The notes below the pieces were generated by a model, which worked only from the letters and a program-made list of their open reading frames with translations, was not told the DNA's origin and searched no databases. From Pseudomonas sp. p1(2021b) (lineage in GTDB: Bacteria > Pseudomonadota > Gammaproteobacteria > Pseudomonadales > Pseudomonadaceae): a DNA stretch of 64,000 nucleotides. Each line of letters opens with the position of its first letter. Within the stretch, counting starts at the first letter, position 1. Both the position numbers and the translations under genes were made by a program. Positions 25,444-34,300 of this stretch are shown piece after piece. Location of the stretch: the NCBI RefSeq assembly GCF_020151015.1, contig NZ_CP083746.1:2199001-2263000 (forward strand), written 5' to 3'.

Positions 25444-26688
25444 TTAGGCTTGCGCGTCCCAGGGACGGTCGCCTTTTTCGTCTTTCACGCGGGTCGGCAG
25501 GCCCATCACGTCCAGCGCCTTGAGGAACGGCTCGGCTGGCAGTTCCTCGACGTTGACCATGCGCTTGGCATCCCACTCGCCACGGGCGACCAGCAGGGCC
25601 GCGGCCACCGGCGGTACGCCGGCGGTGTAGGAAATGCCCTGGCTGTCGGTCTCGGCGAAGGCTTCTTCGTGGTCGGCCACGTTGTAGATGAACACTTCGC
25701 GCGGCTGGCCATCCTTGGTGCCTTTGACCAGGTCACCGATGCAGGTCTTGCCGGTGTAGCCCGGAGCCAGCGAGGACGGGTCGGGCAGGACGGCCTTGAC
25801 GACCTTCAGCGGTACCACTTCCAGGCCTTCGGCGGTCTTGACCGGCTGCTCGGACAGCAGGCCCAGGTTCTTCAGCACGGTGAACACATTGATGTAGTGC
25901 TCGCCGAAGCTCATCCAGAAGCGGATGTTCGGCACGTCGAGGTTCTTCGACAGCGAATGCACTTCGTCGTGGCCGGTCAGGTAGAGGTTCTGCGAGCCCA
26001 CGACCGGCAGGTCGTCGGTGCGCTTGACCTCGAACATTTTGTTGCTGGTCCATTGGCTGTTCTGCCAGCTCCAGACTTGCCCGGTGAATTCGCGGAAGTT
26101 GATTTCCGGGTCGAAGTTGGTGGCGAAATACTTGCCATGGGAGCCGGCATTGACGTCGAGGATGTCGATCGAGTCAATGCGGTCGAAATACTGTTGCTGC
26201 GCAAGCTTGGCGTAGCTGTTCACCACACCCGGGTCGAAACCGACGCCGAGAATGGCGGTAATGTTCTTCTGCTGGCACTCTTCGAGGTGTTTCCACTCGT
26301 AGTTGCCGTACCAGGGCGGCGTTTCGCAGATCTTGCCTGGTTCTTCGTGGATCGCGGTGTCCAGGTAGGCGGCACCGGTGTCGATGCAGGCACGCAGCAC
26401 CGACATGTTGAGGAAGGCGGAGCCAACGTTGATCACGATCTGCGATTCGGTCTCGCGGATCAGTGCCTTGGTCGCCTCGACATCGAGGGCATTGAGCGCA
26501 AAGGCCTGGATGTCGGCGGGTACCTTCAGGCTACCCTTGGCCTTGACGCTGTCGATGATGGCCTGGCATTTGGAGATGTTCCGTGACGCAATGGCAATAC
26601 GACCGAGCTCGTCGTTATGCTGCGCACACTTGTGGGCCACCACCTTGGCGACACCTCCTGCACCAATGATAAGAACGTTCTTCTTCAA
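25444..26688 (-). CDS. Carboxynorspermidine synthase (saccharopine dehydrogenase family)
   Basis: A 414-residue NADPH-dependent enzyme that condenses aspartate semialdehyde with a diamine to form carboxy(nor)spermidine. The N-terminal Rossmann motif is VLIIGAGGVAKVVAHKCAQ. Other family blocks: IASRNISKCQAIIDSVKAKG, NVGSAFLNMSVLRACIDTG, AYLDTAIHEEPGKICETPPW, GVGFDPGVVNSYAKLA, and GISYTAGVPPVAAALLV near the C-terminus. It is the second gene of a two-gene operon, 33 nt after the decarboxylase. The full length and the pairing with NspC make the assignment firm. Whether the main product is norspermidine, spermidine or homospermidine cannot be told from sequence. Confidence 0.93.
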   Translation of the reverse strand: MKKNVLIIGAGGVAKVVAHKCAQHNDELGRIAIASRNISKCQAIIDSVKAKGSLKVPADIQAFALNALDVEATKALIRETESQIVINVGSAFLNMSVLRACIDTGAAYLDTAIHEEPGKICETPPWYGNYEWKHLEECQQKNITAILGVGFDPGVVNSYAKLAQQQYFDRIDSIDILDVNAGSHGKYFATNFDPEINFREFTGQVWSWQNSQWTSNKMFEVKRTDDLPVVGSQNLYLTGHDEVHSLSKNLDVPNIRFWMSFGEHYINVFTVLKNLGLLSEQPVKTAEGLEVVPLKVVKAVLPDPSSLAPGYTGKTCIGDLVKGTKDGQPREVFIYNVADHEEAFAETDSQGISYTAGVPPVAAALLVARGEWDAKRMVNVEELPAEPFLKALDVMGLPTRVKDEKGDRPWDAQA

Positions 26689-26721
26689 TTTACCTGTTGC
26701 TCCTTACTCAAAGGGCCTGCC

Positions 26722-27819
26722 TCAGGACAGGCTGGAAACGTAGTCTTCGAAACCGAATTCGCGCACCACCTCGACGCTGCCGTCGAGCTGCTTGACCACG
26801 ATGGCCGGCATTTTCAGACCGTTGAACCAGTTTTTCTTGACCATGGTATAGCCCGCCGCGTCGACGAACGAAAGCCGGTCACCGATGGCCAGCGGCTTGT
26901 CGAACTGGTATTCGCCGAAGATATCGCCGGCCAGGCACGACTTGCCGCAGATCATGTAGGTGTGCTCGCCCTCGCTGGGCGCCATCTTGGCGTTCAGGCG
27001 GTAGATCAGCAGGTCGAGCATGTGCGCCTCGATGGAGCTGTCCACCACGGCCAGGTGCTTGCCGTTGTACAGGGTGTCGAGCACGGTGACTTCCAGCGAG
27101 GCGCTCTGGGTGATCGCCGCTTCGCCAGGTTCCAGGTACACCTGTACGCCGTACGTTTCCGAGAACGCTTTCAGGCGCGCGCAGAACGCATCCAGGGCGT
27201 AGTCTTCGCCGGTGAAGTGAATGCCGCCACCCAGGCTCACCCACTCGACCTTGTGCAGCAGGTGGCCGAAGCGTTCCTCGATGTGCGAGAGCATCTTGTC
27301 GAACAAGCCGAAGTCGCCGTTCTCGCAGTTGTTGTGGAACATGAAGCCGGAGATCTGCCCGATCACCTTTTCGATCTTTTCCGGGTCCCACTCGCCCAGG
27401 CGGCTGAACGGGCGTGCAGGGTCGGCCAGCAGGTAGTCGGAGCTGCTCACCTGCGGGTTGACGCGCAGGCCGCGGACCTTGCCTTCGGACTGCTCGGCGA
27501 AGCGCTGCAGCTGGCCGATGGAGTTGAAGATGATCTTGTCGCAGTTCTCGAGCATTTCCTCGATCTCGTCGTCGGCCCAGGCCACGCTGTAGGCATGGGT
27601 CTCGCCGGCGAACTTCTGGCGACCGAGCTTGAGCTCGTAGAGCGACGAGGACGTGGTGCCGTCCATGTACTGCTGCATCAGGTCGAACACCGACCAAGTG
27701 GCGAAGCACTTGAGTGCCAGCAGGGCCTTGGCCCCGGACTGTTCGCGCACATAGGCGATCTTCTGCATGTTGCCCAGCAGCTTCTGTTTATCGATGAGGT
27801 AGTACGGCGTCTTGATCAT
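26722..27819 (-). CDS. nspC: Carboxynorspermidine decarboxylase
   Basis: A 365-residue PLP-dependent fold-III decarboxylase completing polyamine synthesis. PLP lysine region: KALLALKCFATWSVFDLMQQ near residue 32, then DGTTSSSLYELKLG. SLGGGIHFTGEDY and YLEPGEAA bind phosphate, and DNLEAHMLD-like SSIEAHMLD and CGKSCLAGDIFGEYQ form the active site, with Cys and Asp. It is the first gene of the operon, with an inverted repeat about 45 nt upstream. The ribosome site is weak (gggggccttta). The start is supported by alignment to the usual short N-terminus MIKTPYYLID. Confidence 0.93.
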   Translation of the reverse strand: MIKTPYYLIDKQKLLGNMQKIAYVREQSGAKALLALKCFATWSVFDLMQQYMDGTTSSSLYELKLGRQKFAGETHAYSVAWADDEIEEMLENCDKIIFNSIGQLQRFAEQSEGKVRGLRVNPQVSSSDYLLADPARPFSRLGEWDPEKIEKVIGQISGFMFHNNCENGDFGLFDKMLSHIEERFGHLLHKVEWVSLGGGIHFTGEDYALDAFCARLKAFSETYGVQVYLEPGEAAITQSASLEVTVLDTLYNGKHLAVVDSSIEAHMLDLLIYRLNAKMAPSEGEHTYMICGKSCLAGDIFGEYQFDKPLAIGDRLSFVDAAGYTMVKKNWFNGLKMPAIVVKQLDGSVEVVREFGFEDYVSSLS

Positions 27820-27861
27820 TTAAAGGCCCCCGGCCAGGCCGGCCAAAAAAAGGACACGCAT

Positions 27862-27880
27862 TGTGCCTTCACTTGGCACA
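27862..27880 (-). promoter_or_regulatory. Inverted repeat TGTGCC-N7-GGCACA upstream of nspC
   Basis: A perfect 6-bp dyad with a 7-nt spacer, 43-61 nt before the nspC start codon, within the expected promoter region. It is a candidate operator; no regulator can be named. Confidence 0.35.
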
Positions 27881-28382
27881 GATCGAAAGGGTGGACGGCG
27901 CATTTCGTCCGAGTGACGCATGCGTTCGTTGCCCTTTTGTCACCCGGCACGGGTAGGTGCTGGCCAGAAGGATGCCGTCAAGGCGTTCTCCCCCTCGGGC
28001 AGGCCCAGTGAAACAGAGGAATGTGACTGTTCCAATACGGGTGGGCGGTCGATTCGCTGAACATGGCGCCTTGCCAGGGGTGTCCTTGACGTCGACTTGG
28101 CCAACCCTGGCCTGGGTCGATGCACGACAGGCGGTGGGGCGGTACTGGTACTTCTTGCGGTTCACGCCGTAAGAGCGGCTCCCTACGATGGAAATCAGAA
28201 AATAGCTACGTGACGACGTGATCGCTATTTCCCCTGGCGCTTGACCTGGCAATCAACAGGGTCGGCGGCTCCCTTATCGAATATCTAGCGCTACGTCGCT
28301 GTTTGATCGAAGGCTGCGCTTTCGTCCGCGCGGTTCGTTCGGCGGTGTATTCGCTTGCCTCATAGAATGAGTAACTATCCCG
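27881..28382. other. Long intergenic region between nspC and tcdA-like gene
   Basis: About 500 nt without a credible gene on either strand. It contains the palindrome at 28200-28230, a tagaat hexamer at 28363 that could serve as a -10 box for the toxin gene, and an AT-richer 3' half than the flanking DNA. No convincing ribosome site precedes the toxin start. Confidence 0.5.
28200..28230. promoter_or_regulatory. 31-bp imperfect palindrome upstream of the TcA gene
   Basis: Outer arms aaatagc / gctattt enclose an inner acgt-gacg-acgt dyad. It ends about 150 nt before the toxin start. Nested symmetry of this kind is typical of a regulator site; it could also fold as an RNA hairpin. No T-run follows. 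Confidence 0.4.
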
Positions 28383-31300
28383 ATGCGAAAACAATCCGAT
28401 GCACATGTCGCCGCCATTAAAAAGGCAGGTTTCAGTTCACTTGCCTGTGCGGGGCAACTTTCCTGTGAGGAGTTGCAGGCCCGTCTGGGGCAAGAACTCT
28501 CGGCGGACGAAGTTGAAGCGGTACACGCGGCTGCCAGCCAGGCGCGTGACGATGCACTGATTCTTGAAAAAAAGATCCTGACACGGGCTTCGCCCTTGTT
28601 ACCCGATGCGGTGAAGGCCGGCCTGGACCAGACTGACGTTCCACTGCAAGGTTACGAGCAGTGGTTCGGCGCTCGGGCCGCACGGTACGCAGCGCCAGGC
28701 GCCGTCGCATCGATGTTTTCGCCTGCCGCTTACCTGGTGGCGATGTACCGTGAGGCCAAGGCGCTGTATCCCCAGGACAGTCCATGGCATATCGATGCCC
28801 GTCGTCCAGACCTCAAGGGGCTGGTGCTGAACCAGGAGAACCTGGACACGCCGATGAGCGCACTGAGCCTCTCGAACGAGATCCTGCTGGAGAAGGCGCG
28901 GGTTGCCCTTGCCCGGGAAAACACCGCGACGACGGGTGTCGATGTGCTGGAAACGCTCTCGCGCCATGTGGGCAGTGGTACGCCATACCATCATGCACAC
29001 AACCGCTTGCGCCTGGTCCATGCGCAGAAGGATCCGGGCTATGAACAGATGCAGGTATCGCCGCAGGTGACCAAGCATTTGAGTGGCGCTTCGCTCGCCG
29101 GCATCTATTACGACATTCCCCCGGCGTTGCATACGCTGTTGATCGACGAGATCACCGAAGAAAATGCGGGCGAAAAGTTCGCCCGGTATTTTCCAGGGAT
29201 GACACCCGCCTCCCTGTTGCAACCGGCGCGACTGCGTGACTGGTTCGACGTGCCTGATGCCCAATTGCAAGGTTTCCTCAGCGCTCAGGACGACTCGGAT
29301 TATGTGGGTAGAACCCTGGCCAAGCGCGTGGGTGCGAATATTGTCGAAGTGACGATGAGTGCCCCGTCGTCATTCATCAATTATGTTCGCTTGTATCCGC
29401 TGGAAGACGGTAAGTGGTTGCTGAATTTCAACCTGAAGGTGTCCAGGGTCGATATCTTCAGGGTCAGCGGTGCCTGTTCGGTATCCCTCACGGCGAATGA
29501 TTTCGGTGTGACTGAACTCTCGCCGAACACGGAATATCGCAAGGTTTTCGACTGGGCACAGGTGCCTGAGTCGTTCGAGATCTCGACGTATTGGCGCAAG
29601 TCGCGCGAAGGTGGCTATGGCGCGCATACGCATCGATTCGCGTACACCTGCAAGACCTTTTCCGCGGCGTCGTTCGTCCTCAAGCTGAACAAGGTCATTC
29701 GCCTGTACAAAGCCACCGGTCTGGCCCCGCGCGTGCTGCAGGACATCATCGACAGCGTCGACCCGCACCGGATCACCAACGATACGCTGGCGGTCCTGTT
29801 CCGGACCGCATTGCTGGTCAAGCGTTACGGTATTTCCCACGAAGACGCCTTGGTCATGGCCAGGGGGCTGATTTCCCAGACGCCCCGTGCGGGCGAGATG
29901 AGCCAGTTCGACCGTTTGTTCAATGACCCGCCGTTGGTCGAGGGTGGGCTGGGGATCGCCAGCAAGCTCGTGAAACTGCATCCAAGGCACTCCGCCGATA
30001 ATGCCGCTATCAAGGCGACCTTGAAGCGCGTGTGCCAAACGGATGACGAAGGTCTTTTCGAGCTAGGGCGAGCACTGGCGGCCGGTGAAGGCGAGGCGCT
30101 TACCGTCAGGCTCGTCCTGGCGCAGCTCTCCGGGCTCTATACCTTGAGCTTATGGGCACGCTTGCATGGGCTCACGCCGGTCGAATTACGGCAACTGCTG
30201 GACATGATGGGGTTGCCCAAGGCATTGCACGCTGAACCGGTCAGCCAATGGCTGGCACTACTGGAAAGGCTTTACACCCTTGTCAGCTGGCTGCGTGCGC
30301 GTCACTGGACGGTGGCCGACCTGTTGTTGCTGACCCGCACTGTCGACAGCATCCCGACCAGCACCGAAATCACCAACCTGCTCGACGACATGCGAAAGGT
30401 CATCGCCTCCTGCGAACTGCCCGAGCCTCCCGAAACGCAGGGGTGCATTCAGGCTCTGACGCCATTGTTGGCGTCGGCCTTCAACCTGAGCGGTGAAACC
30501 GCTGCGCAAGCGTTGTTGGTATGGGTGGACCGGGCACGACCCGGTGGCCTGACGTTGGTGCAATCCTGGGCGTATCTGCGCAAGAAGGCGCTCAGTGCCG
30601 CTGAGCTGAAGGCCGTGACCGCCTTCGTCTACGGCCTGGCACAACGGGCGCTGATCGCACACGCCACGGGTGTGACGGCAGACCTGTTGGCCCTGCTGGT
30701 CGAGCAACCTCATCTGTTGCTCGCCGAGGCCGTCGAAGGGCATGGCAGCACCGCCACCCTGGGGTGTAGTGCGCAGAGCATCATGGCGCTGGGCGATTGC
30801 AGCGACTGGTTGAGAACACTGCCCGACCCGATGGGAGCCAGTGGCGCTGTGATCGCGGCACTGGATGCTGGAGGCGTTCCACCGTCGCTGCTCGCCCAGG
30901 CGTCAGGGCTGCTGGAGACGGCGGTGATCCAGGCCGCGAGCCAGGCTGGGGTGAAAGGGGATGTCGAGAATCCCGCGATGCTCGGCAGCTGGCAGGAAAT
31001 ATCGGTGGTGCGGCAATGGCTGACCTTGGCGTCGGCATTCGATGTGATGCCGGAAACCCTGGGGCAGATGTTGGCTCTGGACTACCTCAAGGGCGAGCAC
31101 CAGGCTTGGGCCGATTGGTGCAAGGTCGCGGACGCTTTCCTGGCTGGCTTGAGCCCATCGCAGATGCAGGCAGTGCACGCCGACAGCGAAGCGCCACTGA
31201 GCGTGGCGCTGGCAGGCTTCATGGGCGCCCGGGAGAACTTCACGACAGAGCAACTGAACCAGCATCTGCTGCTCGACAGCCTCAATGGCACGCAGGTGAT

Positions 31301-34300
31301 GACTTCACGCATCGCCGAAGCCACGGCGGCCCTGCAAATGTTCATCCACCGTTCCTTGTCCAGGCCCGAGGACAAGCGGGCTCTGCGCCAGGAGGTGACG
31401 GACCGCCCATTCTTCCGAGACTGGACCCGCTGGAACGCCCGCTACGCCACCTGGTCGGCCGGGCAGATGCTGATGTACTACCCGGAGAACTACATCGACC
31501 CGACCGTGCGCCTGGGCCAGACCAAAGCGATGGACGACATGCTGCAGGTGCTGGGGCAGGCGCAGATCAACGCCGACACCGTGGGCGATGCCTTCCACGG
31601 CTACCTGAGCGCATTCGAGGAGGTGGCCAACCTGGAGACGGTCAGCGGCTACCATGACAGCCGCGATCCGGAGGCCGGCAAGTCCTGGTTCATCGGTCGC
31701 AGCCGTGGGGAACCCCGTGAATACTGGTGGCGGACGGTGGACGAAGGCAAGCGCGGCGCGGACGGTGTGCTGGCAGCCAATACCTGGACGGCCTGGACCA
31801 AGATCGACCTGGCGCCGCAGGTGCTGGAGCGGCTGATTCGCCCGGTGGTCTATCGCGAGCGTCTTTACCTGGGGTGGGTGGAGCGCCAGGAGCACATCAC
31901 GGCGCGCGACAAGGACGGTAAGCCGACGGCGCGGGAATGGCGTTGGTCATTCAAGCTTTCCTGGCTGCGCTATGACGGTAACTGGGGCGCACCGCTCAAC
32001 TATCCGCTGATGGTGCCGGACGTCGAGGCGCTGGAGAAGATATCGCACGAGAAACTGTCGCTGTTCATGGCGTCCCGACCAGGGCGTAACGGGTTGCTGG
32101 TGGGGCTCTACGACCGCAGTACCGTCAGTGAGTCGCAGATCACCTATTTCGCGGGCATGGAGATCTTCGAGGACTTGAGCGCCAAGCCGATCAACATCGG
32201 CCCGTTGCTCAAGGAAGTTGCCCACTGGCTGGACGCACCGAGGCACACCGGGATGTGTGCGGTATTCGATGGCAAGGGCAACCCTGTCGCGCAAGAGCGC
32301 CTGCTGGAAAAGCAGGGGTCCGGTATACCCGTGGGGTTCGATACGTTCGACGTTGCGCTCAAGCGGGCGAGGGTCGTCGACGTTTCGCCGGCGCAAGGCA
32401 CCTATAGCCTGTTCCTCGATACCTTGTTGACGGTGGAAGCGAAACGACCGGAAGTGGAAAACAAATGGGTCATGGCGCTGGTCAGGAAATACCCTGCGCT
32501 CGGCAAGGAAACCCAGACGATACCGACATTGGCTCGCAGCGGCTTTGGCGCCTTCATGGTGCGCAAGGAAAACGATCAGTACTGGGGATACCTGTGCGTA
32601 AGCCGTGAACGTTTCGAGCGCTTCTTTTCCAGCGACTACGCACAGATCCAACAGGTGTTCGATATTCCCCTGCCGGACCAGGCGTCGACGTTCCGGAAAG
32701 AAAATACGTCCCAGGGCGAGGCCTACGTGGGGCGATACCGGGTGCATACGGGAACCTACCCATTGCTGCATATGAACATACGCTTCAAGGGAACGGCGGG
32801 GCGGCTTCTTCCCGTGTGGGGCGAAGTCAATCTGCGTGAATTGCTGGCATACCCAAGCGGCCAGGGTCAGGACAACGTCACACCACATCGCTATGTGGAC
32901 CCCATCACGAAGGTGGCCGCTGCCGACATCCAGCGTGTGATCTACAGCGCCAACGAAAAGGAACATGCGGTCGATACCGCGAAAGCCGACCTCGATCTGT
33001 CGACAGGCGCGCAGCATGTGAGCTTCACCGGTGCATTCGATAAAGGCAACATGGCCGATTGGGATGGCGAGGCACAGGCGTTCCACCATGTCCAGTTCCA
33101 GTGTGGTGCCGGCAAGACTCGCGATTACACCATCAGGGTCTACAGGGAAGCGGATACCCTCAAGACAGCAGTCATCGGCATGCAGGACAACGGCGCGCAG
33201 TACCTGGCACGCCGGGGGTGGATCACGCGCCTCAATACCCTGTTCGCCCGTACCCTCACGGAACGGGCGATATCGGGTATCGACACGGTGCTCAGCTATG
33301 AGACCCAGCAGATCACCGAGCCGCAGATTGGCGTGACGGTCCGTTTGACGCTACCGGTGTACAAGCCGAGCTATCACGGCGCCGACACGTCGGCCCAAGT
33401 CTGGCTTTCCACGAGCCGCACGCAACGCACGCTCTTGTGGTCCGGTGAGCTCAGTGACACGCATAAAGTGATGGCGCAGGTCACGTTCGCCGCGGACGCC
33501 GTGTATGCAGGCCAGCTGTACTACCACCTGGAGACGAAATATCGGGCGCGGCACAACACCGCCCAGAGTGGCCAGAGCATCATGATCGCCCAAGGTACCC
33601 TCACCATCACGCGTAGCGCCGATGTCGGCACGAAGCTGTCCAAGGACAATGTGGATAGCGTCCAGGTACTGGATAAGCATGCCACGGCCCTGATGGACTT
33701 CTCGGGTGCCAATGCTCTGTATTTCTGGGAGCTGTTCTACTACACGCCGATGATGGTGATGCAACGTTTCCTGCAGGAGGAGCGCTTCGACCTGGCCGAG
33801 CAATGGCTCAAGTACGTCTTCAACCCTGCCGGCTACACGGTGAGGGGCCATTACACCCCGCGCATGTGGAATGTGCGTCCGCTGGAAGAGGACACGTCAT
33901 GGAACGACGAGCCGCTGAAGTCGCATGACCCGGACGCTGTCGCCCAGAATGACCCCATGCACTACAAGCTCAACGCGTTCATGCGTCTGCTGGATATCAT
34001 CCTGGGACACAGTGATGCGGCCTACCGCAAGCTCGAGCGCGACACGCTGGTCGAGGCAAAGGTCGGGTACCAGCGTGCCTTGGATCTGCTAGGCAATACC
34101 CCTTGGAACCCACCGACCACGCACTGGGCGAACCCTTCGCTCGGTCAAGCCGCGTCAGGCCAAGGCATCGTCCAATGGAATGCGGCAGCGGGCACAGGCG
34201 AGCTGGGCTTCTTGCCAGAGGTCAATCGCATGATGCTCGGTTACTGGGAGGCACTGCGCATCAGGCTGTACAACTTGCGGAACAACCTGACACTCGATGG

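Noticed and set aside
26617..28011. A 464-codon plus-strand frame opposite nspC
   Set aside because: It is the mirror of the decarboxylase gene with Val/Leu/Ala/His-rich antisense composition. NspC is firmly identified on the other strand.
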